A stretch of 64,000 nucleotides of DNA, from positions 124,001-188,000 of the forward strand of contig NZ_JANZKX010000007.1 of the NCBI RefSeq assembly GCF_027257975.1, read 5' to 3'. This document shows, one piece after another, positions 40,631 to 49,525 of this stretch. This DNA comes from Pelomonas sp. BJYL3 (GTDB taxonomy: Bacteria > Pseudomonadota > Gammaproteobacteria > Burkholderiales > Burkholderiaceae_C). The notes below the pieces were generated by a model. That model was not told the DNA's origin. It did not search any database and saw only the letters and a list, made by a program, of their open reading frames with translations. A program made the translations under genes and the position numbers. Position 1 is the stretch's first letter; each line of letters begins with the position of its first letter.

Positions 40631-42490
40631 ATGACCCTGTCCCGATTCCCTCTCGCCTCGCCACGACTGCACTGGGCCCTGCTGCTGGCGCTGGGGTCAG
40701 GTCTTGCCGGCTGTGCCCAGGCGCCGTCGCAGCCCTCGGGGGCATCCGCGGCTTCGGTGCAAGCCGCCCAGCAGGCCCAGCCCGAAAGCGAAAGCGGCTG
40801 GGAAGACAAGCCCGGCTGGCAGCTGCAGCGCGAGGGCGTGGCCGCCGCCAACCCGCTGGCCGTGGACGCCGGCGTGGCCATGCTGCGCGCCGGTGGCAAC
40901 GCGCTGGATGCCGCCATCGCGGTGCAGATGGTGCTGACCCTGGTCGAGCCGCAGAGCAGTGGCATCGGCGGCGGTGCCTTTCTGATGCACTGGGACGGCC
41001 GGCGGCTGCGTGCCTTTGACGGCCGCGAGACCGCTCCCGCCGCGGCGGACGAATCCCTCTTTCTGCAGCCCGACGGCAAGCCCATGAGCTTCATGCAGGC
41101 CGTGGTGGGCGGCCGCAGCGTGGGCACGCCGGGCCTGCTGCGCATGCTGGCCCAGGCCCATGCGGCCGAGGGGCGCCTGCCCTGGGCGCAGCTGTTCGAG
41201 CCCGCCATCCGGCTGAGCGAGCAGGGCTTCCCGGTCAGCGCCCGCTTCCAGAAGCTGCTGGCCGAGGACGACTTCCTGCCCCGTGACCCGGTGGCCGGCC
41301 GCTACTTCTACGACGCCGCCGGCAAGCCCTGGCCCCGGGGTCATGTCTTGCGCAACCCGGCGCTGGCCGAGGTGTTCCGCCGCATCGCCCGCGAGGGGGC
41401 CGAGGCCTTCTACCGCGGCGCCATCGCCGAGGACATGGTGCGGCGCGTCAGCACCCACCCGTCCAACCCCGGCCGCCTGAGCCTCGCCGACCTGCAGGCC
41501 TACCGGCCCCGCGAACGCGATCCCCTGTGCACGGACTGGAGTGGCCAGGGCCGCCAGCCCTGGCGCATCTGCGGCTTCCCGCCGCCGTCCTCCGGCCACC
41601 TGACCATCATGCAGATGCTGGGCATGCTGCCGCCGGTGCCCGCGGCCCAGGCCCTGCAATCGGGCAAGCCCGGCGCCGACTGGCTGCACCGCTACACCGA
41701 GGTCGCGCGCCTGGCCTTTGCCGACCGCAACCAGTACATCGCCGACCCCGACTTCGTGCAGGCCCCCGGCGGCCGCTGGGAGACCCTGCTGGCGCCGGAC
41801 TACCTCCGCCAGCGTGCCAGCCTGGTGGGCGAACGCAGCATGGGCCAGGCCCAGCCGGGCCAGCCCGTGCCGCAGCGCAGCGCCTATGCTCCCATGGCCG
41901 CCCAGCCCGAGTACGGCACCAGCCACATCAGCGTGGTGGACCGCGAGGGCCGCGCCGTGGCCATGACCACGACCATCGAGGCCGTCTTCGGCTCGCGCCT
42001 GATGAGCGATGGCGGCACCGGCCTCGCCGGCGGCTTCCTGCTCAACAACGAGCTGACCGACTTCTCCCTGGCCCCGCGGGACGCGCAGGGCCGCCCCGTG
42101 GCCAATCGCGTCGAGCCCGGCAAGCGCCCGCGCTCCAGCATGAGTCCCAGCCTGGTCTTCAACCCGCAGGACGGCCGCCTGATGATGAGCCTGGGCAGCC
42201 CCGGCGGGCAGGGCATCATCCATTACGTGGCCAAGAGCCTCATCGGCATGCAGGACTGGCAGCTGAACCTGCAGCAGGCCTTCGCGCTGCCGAACTTCGC
42301 CAGCTTCAACGGCCCGACGGTGCTGGAGGCCGGCCAGTTCCCCGCCGAGACGGTGGAGGCGCTGAAGGCGCGCGGCCACACCGTGCAGCAGCGTGACATG
42401 ACCAGCGGCCTGCACGGCCTGCAGCGCCAGGGCACGGGCTGGTTCGGCGCGGCCGATCCGCGGCGCGAGGGCGTGGCCCGGGGCGAATGA
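40631..42490 (+). CDS. ggt: Gamma-glutamyltransferase (lipoprotein)
   Basis: A 619-residue gamma-glutamyltranspeptidase precursor that cleaves itself into two subunits at T430 in the motif YGTSHISVVD; the cleaved Thr is the nucleophile. Other motifs are GGNALDAAIAVQMVL, EPQSSGIGGGAFLMHWDG, and LLNNELTDFS with PGKRPRSSMSPS and SLGSPGGQGI. A signal ends in lipobox LAGC, so it is a periplasmic lipoprotein. It breaks down glutathione and gamma-glutamyl peptides. A copy of the repeated GGGTCAGGTCTTGC word encodes GSGLA inside the signal peptide. Confidence 0.93.
   Translation: MTLSRFPLASPRLHWALLLALGSGLAGCAQAPSQPSGASAASVQAAQQAQPESESGWEDKPGWQLQREGVAAANPLAVDAGVAMLRAGGNALDAAIAVQMVLTLVEPQSSGIGGGAFLMHWDGRRLRAFDGRETAPAAADESLFLQPDGKPMSFMQAVVGGRSVGTPGLLRMLAQAHAAEGRLPWAQLFEPAIRLSEQGFPVSARFQKLLAEDDFLPRDPVAGRYFYDAAGKPWPRGHVLRNPALAEVFRRIAREGAEAFYRGAIAEDMVRRVSTHPSNPGRLSLADLQAYRPRERDPLCTDWSGQGRQPWRICGFPPPSSGHLTIMQMLGMLPPVPAAQALQSGKPGADWLHRYTEVARLAFADRNQYIADPDFVQAPGGRWETLLAPDYLRQRASLVGERSMGQAQPGQPVPQRSAYAPMAAQPEYGTSHISVVDREGRAVAMTTTIEAVFGSRLMSDGGTGLAGGFLLNNELTDFSLAPRDAQGRPVANRVEPGKRPRSSMSPSLVFNPQDGRLMMSLGSPGGQGIIHYVAKSLIGMQDWQLNLQQAFALPNFASFNGPTVLEAGQFPAETVEALKARGHTVQQRDMTSGLHGLQRQGTGWFGAADPRREGVARGE
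40694..40708 (+). repeat. Copy of the GGGTCAGGTCTTGC word
   Basis: GGGTCAGGTCTTGCC inside ggt, in frame zero, coding for GSGLA at the signal-peptide end. Confidence 0.7.
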
Positions 42491-42547
42491 ACTGGCGAGC
42501 GAGGGCCGTGGCGCGGGACCCTGCGCCGGGGAGCCCGAGGCCGCCGC

Positions 42548-43816
42548 TCAGCCCGCCAGCGCCCGGATCTGCCGCAGCAGCGAGGGGCCCTTGCCCGTCA
42601 GCTGCTGGCTGATCAGGGCCTTCAGCGGGGGCAGGTGGGCAGCGCCCTGCAGAACGCCCTGGCGCAGGGCGCGGGCCAGGGGGCGCTCGTCGGTGAAGAG
42701 CTTCACCACGGCGTTGGTGCCCAGGTAGATGGAGCGGGTGGCGCGGCGGTGCTCGCGCTCGAAGCGCTCCAGCGCCACCGCGTCGCCCAGGTCGCAGCCG
42801 GCGCGGTGGCGCCGCGCCATCTGCAGCTCCCGGGCCAGGGTCTGCACGCCGTAGAGGCCGAAGTTGTAGCCATGGGCGGTGACCGGGTGCATGCCCACGG
42901 CGGCATCGCCGATGAGGGCGAAGCGTCGCGCCACGAAGCGCCGCGCATAGGTGGCCACCAGGGGATAGAAATGCCGCGGCCCGGCCAGGCGCAGCGTACC
43001 CAGGCGGTCCTGGCTGTGGGTCTGGACCCAGGCCAGGAAGGCGTCGTCGTCCAGGTCCAGCAGGCCCTGGGCCTCGTCGGCGTTGACGGTCAGGACCAGC
43101 GAGGCCAGGTGCTCCTGCAGCGGCAGCCAGGCCATGGTGTGGCCGTGATGGAAGCATTCCAGCGCGGTGTGCTGGTGCGGCAGCTCATGGTGCATGCGGC
43201 ACAGGATGACGCTGCGGCCGAAGTCCAGCATGTCCGCGCCAATGCCCGCCAGGCGGCGGCTGGCGGAGAAGCGGCTGTCCGCGGCGATCACCAGCGGGGC
43301 GGCCAGGCGCTCGCCGTCCTCCAGCACCACTTCCGCGGCGCGGCCGCCCTGGGCCAGCAGGCTCAGCTTCTGCACGCGGGTGCCGCAGCGCAGGGTGACG
43401 CGGTCCTTTCGCTTCTGAACGCCCTGCCAGGCGACCTGGCGCAGCCAGTGGTTGGGCACGAGGTGGCCCAGGCGGTCCGTGCCCTGGCCTTCCGGCGTGA
43501 AGCCCAGGAAGCGGGCGTCCTGGCCGTTGAAGACCTGGGCGGCCTTCAGCGGCGAGATGGCCTCGGGGGGCAGGTCTTGCCAGGCGCCCAGCTGCTGCAG
43601 CACGCCCACGCCGCGGTGGGTGAGGGCGATCTCGCGGCCGTCCTCCACCGGCTCGGCAATGGCCGCCAGCGGCGCCTGCTCCAGCACCGTGGAGGCGATG
43701 CCGATGTCGGCCAGCGCTGCGGCCATGGAGAGGCCGGCCGGGCCGGCGCCGATGATCAGGACGGAATCGGAGGAGGGCGAGGTCTGCACGATGCGGGAGG
43801 GCGCGAGGGCCGGCAT
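42548..43816 (-). CDS. FAD-dependent UbiH/UbiF-type hydroxylase
   Basis: A 422-residue aromatic hydroxylase. The FAD-binding motif VLIIGAGPAGLSMAAALADI is near residue 19, a mid-chain DG motif is present as PLVIAADSRFSASRRLAG, and the second flavin motif is RFALIGDAAVGMHPVTAHGYNF. REIALTHRGVGVLQQLGAW is typical of the UbiH/UbiF/UbiM branch, which hydroxylates the ubiquinone ring; the exact position cannot be told from sequence. It is monocistronic and ends close to the ggt stop (convergent). Confidence 0.85.
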   Translation of the reverse strand: MPALAPSRIVQTSPSSDSVLIIGAGPAGLSMAAALADIGIASTVLEQAPLAAIAEPVEDGREIALTHRGVGVLQQLGAWQDLPPEAISPLKAAQVFNGQDARFLGFTPEGQGTDRLGHLVPNHWLRQVAWQGVQKRKDRVTLRCGTRVQKLSLLAQGGRAAEVVLEDGERLAAPLVIAADSRFSASRRLAGIGADMLDFGRSVILCRMHHELPHQHTALECFHHGHTMAWLPLQEHLASLVLTVNADEAQGLLDLDDDAFLAWVQTHSQDRLGTLRLAGPRHFYPLVATYARRFVARRFALIGDAAVGMHPVTAHGYNFGLYGVQTLARELQMARRHRAGCDLGDAVALERFEREHRRATRSIYLGTNAVVKLFTDERPLARALRQGVLQGAAHLPPLKALISQQLTGKGPSLLRQIRALAG

Positions 43817-43972
43817 TGAAGGCGCGAGCAGCGTAGCCCGCGGGCCGCGGGGCCGGCTTGATCCTGATCAGCCAAGGGGCGCGAACCCAGGGAGCTGGCG
43901 CCCAAGAAACAAAGCCCCGGCCGGCGATGCGGGCGGGGCTTGGGGCGGGGCTTGGGCCGGAGCTTGTGGCGC

Positions 43973-44488
43973 TCAGCGCTGGCGCAGCAGGGTGCGCAGG
44001 CTCCAGGCGGCGGCCAGGGCCTGCGTCAGGTACAGCAGCCCGCTCCAGACCTCGTAGGGCAGGCCCAGCAGCTTGTAGGCGGCGGCCTCGTTGCAGCCGG
44101 CCGTGGCCATGAAGACCGAGGGCAGGAGCTCGTGCAGGAGCAGGGCCATGACCACCTGGTCTGGGAAGGTCAGGTTGCAGCTGGCCGATTGCGCCGCCAC
44201 CTCATGCTGCCAGACCGCGGCTGCCAGCCCGGCCAGGGCCAGGCCCGCGACCAGGAGCAGGCTCAAGAGCTGCACGGCCCGGGCGCGGTTCAGCAGCTGG
44301 CCTAGCAGCCATCCCAGCCCGGCCACGAAGCCCAGCAGCAGGAACACGCCGCGCTGCATCACGCACCAGGGGCAGGGCCGCACGTCGAAGAAGTGCTGGG
44401 CCGCCAGGGCCAGGGCCAGCGAGCCGAGGCTGCTGAGGCAGACCAGGGCCAGCACGCGGCCCGGCCAGGGGGAGGGGCGGTGGAACAT
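43973..44488 (-). CDS. dsbB: Disulfide bond formation protein B
   Basis: A 171-residue membrane protein with four helices. The quinone-linked pair C39-C42 in RPCPWCVMQRG and the second periplasmic pair C104 and C132 (SASCNLTFPDQ, ATAGCNEAAA) are both present. It reoxidises DsbA using ubiquinone. Its start overlaps the RidA stop by one base (TGATG). The length is normal. Confidence 0.93.
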   Translation of the reverse strand: MFHRPSPWPGRVLALVCLSSLGSLALALAAQHFFDVRPCPWCVMQRGVFLLLGFVAGLGWLLGQLLNRARAVQLLSLLLVAGLALAGLAAAVWQHEVAAQSASCNLTFPDQVVMALLLHELLPSVFMATAGCNEAAAYKLLGLPYEVWSGLLYLTQALAAAWSLRTLLRQR

Positions 44489-44955
44489 CAGGCCAGCACT
44501 TCGGCGACGAGGTCGATCTCCACGCAGGCGCCCAGGGGGTTCTGGGCCACGCCGAAGGCGCTGCGGGCATGCTTGCCGTTGTCACCGAAGACCTCGGCCA
44601 GCAGTTCGGAGCAGCCGTTGGTGACCAGGTGCTGCTCGGTGAAATCGGGCGTGCTGTTGACCAGGCTCATCAGCTTGATGATGCGCACCTTGTTCAGGTC
44701 GCCCACGGCGGCGTGCAGGGTGCCCATCAGGTCGACGGCGATGTTGCGGGCGGCCTGCTTGCCGGCAGCGGTGTCCACGTTCTTGCCCAGCTGGCCGGCC
44801 CACACGGCGCCGTCCTTCTTGGCCAGGTGACCCGAGAGGAACAGCAGGTTGCCGGTGCGCACGAAGGGCACGTAGGCGGCCACGGGCACGGCCAGCGGCG
44901 GCAGGGTGATGCCCAGGGCGTTCAGGCGGTCATACACAGAGTTGGGGGTGCTCAT
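44488..44955 (-). CDS. RidA/YjgF-family protein
   Basis: A 155-residue YjgF/RidA-like protein. It has FVRTGNLLFLSGHLAKKDGA, ARNIAVDLMGTLHAAVGDLN and GCSELLAEVFGDNGKHARSA followed by FGVAQNPLGACVEIDLVAEV. It is longer than RidA proper (about 130 residues) and fits the YjgF group with a short N-terminal extension. RidA proteins remove reactive enamine/imine intermediates; the active Arg is less certain here. It is translationally coupled to dsbB and diverges from comEC. Confidence 0.85.
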   Translation of the reverse strand: MSTPNSVYDRLNALGITLPPLAVPVAAYVPFVRTGNLLFLSGHLAKKDGAVWAGQLGKNVDTAAGKQAARNIAVDLMGTLHAAVGDLNKVRIIKLMSLVNSTPDFTEQHLVTNGCSELLAEVFGDNGKHARSAFGVAQNPLGACVEIDLVAEVLA

Positions 44956-45016
44956 GTCGGCTCTCGCAGGGGATTGGTGAAAAACTGGCCGGCATCCTAC
45001 ACCCGTGACAGGAACG

Positions 45017-47422
45017 ATGCCGGTGCTCATGCCCGCCGCCTTCATGCTGGGCTGGCTGCTGGGCCTGGCGGGCCTGCACCAGCTGGCGCAGCTGCCCCCG
45101 GCCCACTGGCCCTGGCTGATGCTTTGCGGCAGCGCCCTGCTGGCATCGGCCCTGCTGCTGCGCTGCCTGCCGGGCGCCGTCCGCGTGGTGCTGCTGCTGG
45201 CCCTGGGTCTGCTGGCGGGCCTGGGCAGCGGCTGCCTGCGGGCCGAGCAGCGCCTGCAGGCCCGCCTGGGGCCGGCGCTGGAGGGGCAGGAGATCGAGGT
45301 GCAGGCCGAGGTCCTCGCCCTGCCGCAGGCGGTGCAGGGCTTCGCGGGCGTCCCGGGCTGGCGCCTGGTGCTGGGCCTGGCGCCGCTGCAGGGTCAGGTC
45401 TTGCCACCGGGGGCGCCGCGGCAGGTGCTGGCCCTGGGCTATCCGGCCGCCGGGCAGCCGCCCTGGCGCGCCTGCGAGCGCTGGCAGCTGCGCCTGCGTC
45501 TGCAGCGATCGCCAGGCCTGGCCAATCCCCACGGCTTCGACCAGGCCCTGTGGATGCTGGAGCAGGACCTCCAGGCCCGCGCCCAGATCCGTCCCGGCCT
45601 GCAGCAGCGCCTGGCCGGCGCGCCCTGGCACTGCCTGGCCCACTGGCGCGAGGCCTGGCGCGAGCGCCTGCAGGCCCGCTTGGGCAGCGATGGGGCGGCG
45701 GGCCTGCTGGTGGCGCTGAGCGTGGGGGACCAGGCGGCCATTCCCGCGCCCGACTGGCAGGTGTACCGCGACACCGGCGTTGCCCACCTCATGGCCATCA
45801 GCGGCCTGCACATCACCATGTTCGCCTGGGGTCTGTCGGCCCTGGTGGCGGCCCTGTGGCGGCGCAGCGAGGCCCTGTGCCTGATCGTCCCGGCGCCCAG
45901 GGCGGGGGCCTGGCTGGGCGTGGCGGCGGCCGCGGCCTATGCGGCCTTCACGGGCTGGGGCGTGCCTGCCCAGCGCACCGTCTGGATGCTGCTGGGCCTG
46001 GCCTGCCTGCAGCAGGGGGCCTGGCGCTGGCCCTGGCCGCTGAGCCTGCTCGCGGCGGCCTGGGTGGTGTGCCTGCTGGATCCCTGGGCGGTGTGCCAGG
46101 CGGGCTTCTGGCTCAGCTTCGGGGCGGTGGCGCTGCTGATGAGCCAGGGGCGCACGCCCGCGGCCCCGGGCTGGCGGGCCCGGCTGGGCGCGCTGCTGCG
46201 CGAGCAGGGGGTGGTGACCCTGGGCCTGGCGCCCCTCACCCTGATCCTGTTCCAGCAGCTGTCCCTGGTGGGCCTGCTGGCCAATCTGCTGGCGATTCCG
46301 CTGGTGAGCTTCGTGATCACCCCGCTGGCGCTGGCGGGCATCGCCTGGCCAGCCTGCTGGGCCCTCGGCGCCTGGTTGGCCGCGCAAGGCCTGGCCCTGC
46401 TGGCGCTGATGGCGGCCTGGCCCGTGGCCGTGCTGAGCCTGCCGGTGGCCGCCGCCTGGGCGCAGGCCGCCGCGCTGGCGGGGGCGGCCCTGATGGTGCT
46501 GCCGCTGCCGCGGCCCTGGCGGCTCGCCGGCCTGTGCCTGCTGCCAGGCCTGCTGTGGCCGGTGGTGCCGCGACCGCCGCCGGGCCGCTTCGAGCTGTTG
46601 GCGGCCGACGTCGGGCAGGGCACGGCGGTGCTGGTGCGCACCGGGCAGCACCTGCTGCTCTATGACACCGGCCCGCGCTGGGGCGGCGGCGCCGACGCCG
46701 GCCAGCGCGTGCTGCTGCCGCTGCTGCGCGCCCTGGGCTGGGGGCCCCTGGACGCGCTGATGCTGAGCCACCAGGACCTGGATCACGTCGGCGGCGCGGC
46801 GGCCGTGCTGCGCCAGCTGCGGCCCCCGCTGCTGCGCAGCAGCCTGCCGGCGGGGCACGCCCTGCTGCAGGGCCAGGCGCATGAGCCCTGCGAGCGCGGC
46901 CAGCACTGGGACTGGGACGGCGTGCACTTCGAGCTCCTGCACCCCGGCCCGCCCGCGCCGCCGCGCACCCAGGCCGCGGCCCGCCCCAACCACCGATCCT
47001 GCGTGCTGCGCATCACCGATGCCCAGGGCCACAGCGCCCTGCTCACGGGCGACGTGGAGGCGCCGGACGAAGCCTTGATGCTGTCAGAGGGTCAGGTCTT
47101 GCCCAGCGAGGTGCTGCTGCTGCCCCACCACGGCAGCCGGACCTCCTCGACGCCCGCCCTCCTGGCGGCCGCTGCCCCGCGCCTGGCCCTGGCGCAGGCG
47201 GGCTACCGCAACCGCTTCGGCCACCCGCACCCGGAGGTGCTGGCCCGCTACCGCGCCGCAGGCATCCCCGTCTGGCAGAGCCCCGGCTGCGGTGCCTGGC
47301 GCTGGCTCAGCGGCGAGGCCTGGCCCCGCTGCGAGCGGGACCGCGATCCGCGCTACTGGCAGCTGCGCGATCTGGGGGCGCAGCCGGCGGCGCCGGAGGA
47401 GCTCGAGGCGCCGGAGCCTTGA
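45017..47422 (+). CDS. comEC: DNA uptake channel ComEC/Rec2
   Basis: An 801-residue membrane protein. N-terminal helices and an OB-like soluble domain (DUF4131) come first, then the competence domain with VYRDTGVAHLMAISGLHITMF and about seven helices, then a metallo-beta-lactamase-like domain from about residue 525 (AADVGQGTAVLVRTGQHLLL, MLSHQDLDHVGGAAAVLRQL, LLTGDVEAPDEALM, LLPHHGSRTSSTP). It carries single-stranded DNA across the inner membrane. ATG at 45017 has AGGA close by; GTG at 45005 is the alternative. Two copies of the repeated GGGTCAGGTCTTGC word lie inside the gene. Confidence 0.92.
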   Translation: MPVLMPAAFMLGWLLGLAGLHQLAQLPPAHWPWLMLCGSALLASALLLRCLPGAVRVVLLLALGLLAGLGSGCLRAEQRLQARLGPALEGQEIEVQAEVLALPQAVQGFAGVPGWRLVLGLAPLQGQVLPPGAPRQVLALGYPAAGQPPWRACERWQLRLRLQRSPGLANPHGFDQALWMLEQDLQARAQIRPGLQQRLAGAPWHCLAHWREAWRERLQARLGSDGAAGLLVALSVGDQAAIPAPDWQVYRDTGVAHLMAISGLHITMFAWGLSALVAALWRRSEALCLIVPAPRAGAWLGVAAAAAYAAFTGWGVPAQRTVWMLLGLACLQQGAWRWPWPLSLLAAAWVVCLLDPWAVCQAGFWLSFGAVALLMSQGRTPAAPGWRARLGALLREQGVVTLGLAPLTLILFQQLSLVGLLANLLAIPLVSFVITPLALAGIAWPACWALGAWLAAQGLALLALMAAWPVAVLSLPVAAAWAQAAALAGAALMVLPLPRPWRLAGLCLLPGLLWPVVPRPPPGRFELLAADVGQGTAVLVRTGQHLLLYDTGPRWGGGADAGQRVLLPLLRALGWGPLDALMLSHQDLDHVGGAAAVLRQLRPPLLRSSLPAGHALLQGQAHEPCERGQHWDWDGVHFELLHPGPPAPPRTQAAARPNHRSCVLRITDAQGHSALLTGDVEAPDEALMLSEGQVLPSEVLLLPHHGSRTSSTPALLAAAAPRLALAQAGYRNRFGHPHPEVLARYRAAGIPVWQSPGCGAWRWLSGEAWPRCERDRDPRYWQLRDLGAQPAAPEELEAPEP
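45391..45405 (+). repeat. Copy of the GGGTCAGGTCTTGC word
   Basis: GGGTCAGGTCTTGCC inside comEC, reading GQVLP. Confidence 0.7.
47089..47103 (+). repeat. Copy of the GGGTCAGGTCTTGC word
   Basis: GGGTCAGGTCTTGCC inside comEC, same frame as the copy at 45391, again reading GQVLP. Confidence 0.7.
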
Positions 47423-47438
47423 TCCGCCCGGCCGCCGC

Positions 47439-48749
47439 TCACTCGCTGCCTGCCCGCCGCATCTGCCCCAGCTTGCGCCCCAGGCTGATCACGGCCATGG
47501 CGTAGTAGGCGGACTGGTTGTAGCGGGTCAGCACGAAGAAGTTGTCGGTGCCGGCCACGTAGACCGGGGCGGCGTCGCCCATCTGCAGCTCGATGAGGGC
47601 GAGCTTGCCGGTGTGCTCCTGGCCGGCCTCGGAAAGGCGGGCGCCCAGGGCCTGCATCTGGGCCGGCGTGAAGGTGGGGCGCACGTCGGGGGCCAGCAGC
47701 TGGGCGCGTTCGGCGGTGCCGGCGGGGGCGGCCACGGTGTAGTCGGTGGGCAGGGCGCGCTGCCAGCCGTGCTGGGCCAGGAAGTTGGCCACGGAGCCAA
47801 TGGCGTCGGCCGGGCTGTTGATGAGGTCGGCATGGCCGTCGCCGTCGAAGTCCACGGCATGGCGCATCCAGCTGCCGGGCATGAACTGGCCCAGGCCCAG
47901 GGCGCCGGCGTAAGAGCCCTTGAGGGCCAGCGGATCCAGGCCGTCGCGCTGGCACAGCAGGAGGAACTGGTGCAGCTCCTCGCGGAAGAAGGGGCTGCGG
48001 TCGCTGCGGCCGGTGGGGAAGTCGAAGCTCAGCGTGGCCAGGGCATCCAGGACGCGGAAGCCGCCCATGATGCGGCCGTAGAAGGTCTCGACGCCGATGA
48101 TGCCCAGCACGATCTCGGCGGGCACGCCGTAGGCCTCTTCCGCGCGGGCCAGGGCCTCGGCGTTGGCCTCCCAGAAGGCCAGGCCGGCCTGCAGGCGGCG
48201 GGGTTCGACGAAGCGGTCGCGGTAGGCCATCCAGTCCTTGGCCGTGCCGGCGGGCGTGGGCATGATCAGCCGCTGCACGCTGGGCAGGATGCGGGCCTGG
48301 GCCAGCACGGCGGCGATCTGCTCGGGCGGCTGGTTCAGCGAGGCCGCGTGCTCGGCGGCGAACGCCAGCACGGCGGCGGTCTGGCCCAGGGCCGGGGCCT
48401 TGGCGTCGGCACTGCCGGGGGCGGTGCCGCCCTTGGTGTGGCGGGCGGGTTTGGCGGCCTGTGCCTTCCTGCCGGGGGCCGGGGCCTTCTTCTTGACCGC
48501 GGCTGCAGGGCGGGCGGCCGAAGCCGCGACGGGCGCCGAGGCGGCCTCCTGGGCCTGCAGCAGGGGCGCTGTCAGCAGCCCGGCGGCCAGCAGGGCCAGG
48601 GCGAGAAGGGGGCGGCGAAGGGTCGAGGGCTGCAGCAAGATGGAAAAGCGCGAACGCTGGCGGAGTGATTGCGGGAAGGCGGGCGCAGAGCATAAGGGAT
48701 TCGCCGGCCGCCACGCCGCTCGCAGGTCATCACATGCAACTTGAGTCAC
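47439..48749 (-). CDS. mltB: Lytic murein transglycosylase B
   Basis: A 436-residue frame. A signal peptide (STLRRPLLALALLAAGLLTA) and a Lys/Ala/Pro linker precede the MltB domain: VPAEIVLGIIGVETFYGRIM with the catalytic Glu, GSYAGALGLGQFMPGSWMRH, and AVDFDGDGHADLINSPADAI. It cleaves peptidoglycan to 1,6-anhydro products in the periplasm. The start is uncertain: GTG at 48749 gives about 42 residues before the signal, and TTG at 48638 would begin just ahead of it; neither has a good ribosome site. Confidence 0.85.
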   Translation of the reverse strand: MTQVACDDLRAAWRPANPLCSAPAFPQSLRQRSRFSILLQPSTLRRPLLALALLAAGLLTAPLLQAQEAASAPVAASAARPAAAVKKKAPAPGRKAQAAKPARHTKGGTAPGSADAKAPALGQTAAVLAFAAEHAASLNQPPEQIAAVLAQARILPSVQRLIMPTPAGTAKDWMAYRDRFVEPRRLQAGLAFWEANAEALARAEEAYGVPAEIVLGIIGVETFYGRIMGGFRVLDALATLSFDFPTGRSDRSPFFREELHQFLLLCQRDGLDPLALKGSYAGALGLGQFMPGSWMRHAVDFDGDGHADLINSPADAIGSVANFLAQHGWQRALPTDYTVAAPAGTAERAQLLAPDVRPTFTPAQMQALGARLSEAGQEHTGKLALIELQMGDAAPVYVAGTDNFFVLTRYNQSAYYAMAVISLGRKLGQMRRAGSE

Positions 48750-48768
48750 GAGTGGCTACAGGAGGGGC

Positions 48769-49506
48769 TCAGGGCTCCAGGCTCACCGGATCGCCGGCCC
48801 GGACAAGACCTGGCACCAGCACCTGCGCATAGACCCCGAACTTCATGTCCGCGGCCTGGGCGATGTGGCGCAGCACGCCGGCTTCCCGAGCCAGCTCGCC
48901 CTGGGCCAGGGTCACCATGCCGCAGCGCTCCGTCGCGGCGCTGATCCGCAAGCGGACAGCATTTCCCAGACGCAGCGTCCGGCCCATCCAGGCCAGCTCC
49001 ACGGGTGCCGCCGGCACGCCGGGCTCGCACTGGATCAGCAGATTGGGCCGGAAGCGGCGGGCATCGACATCCACGCCAGGCAGAGCCTCGCCCAGCCACT
49101 GCAGCGAGGCCGTGCTCAGCAGATGCACCGGCCCCGCATCTAAGTGCGAGACATCGGCCTCGCGGGCCAGGGTGACGGGCTGGCCCAGTGCCTCGCTCAA
49201 GGCGCCGTCCAGGGCGGGTGAGTCCCCACGCAGCAGTTGGCCGTCGGGAAAGCGAAGCTCGGGCAGCGCAGTCCCCTGGTCGTCTTCGACGTAGTGCGCG
49301 CTGAAGTCCAGCAGGCCGTCCATCTGGCGGAAGCGCCGCGTGCTCTTGCCGCTGCCGAACTTGCCTTCGGGATTGCGCACGGCCAAGAGGCGGTCGCCCA
49401 CCACGCCGCGGGCCTCGAAGCGCAGCGAGGTGCAGGCCTCGCCACGCAGGGACTTCACGGGATAGCGCCACAGCGCGGCTACGCAGCCCAGGGGCGTCGT
49501 GTGCAT
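48769..49506 (-). CDS. MOSC-domain protein (YcbX-like)
   Basis: A 245-residue protein with an N-terminal MOSC beta-barrel (VAALWRYPVKSLRGEACTSL, RFEARGVVGDRLLAVRNPEG) and a MOSC domain (DARRFRPNLLIQCEPGVPAA ... RISAATERCGMVTLAQGELA) whose Cys can bind the molybdenum cofactor. YcbX-type proteins reduce N-hydroxylated compounds. No signal peptide or ferredoxin domain is attached. The ATG at 49506 is the first plausible start. Confidence 0.85.
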   Translation of the reverse strand: MHTTPLGCVAALWRYPVKSLRGEACTSLRFEARGVVGDRLLAVRNPEGKFGSGKSTRRFRQMDGLLDFSAHYVEDDQGTALPELRFPDGQLLRGDSPALDGALSEALGQPVTLAREADVSHLDAGPVHLLSTASLQWLGEALPGVDVDARRFRPNLLIQCEPGVPAAPVELAWMGRTLRLGNAVRLRISAATERCGMVTLAQGELAREAGVLRHIAQAADMKFGVYAQVLVPGLVRAGDPVSLEP

Positions 49507-49525
49507 GCAGGGTCCGGGCCCGGGC

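Noticed and set aside
47353-48714. Second long minus-strand frame over mltB
   Set aside because: Arg/Pro/Ala-rich shadow with no recognised motif; the MltB frame holds all catalytic motifs.
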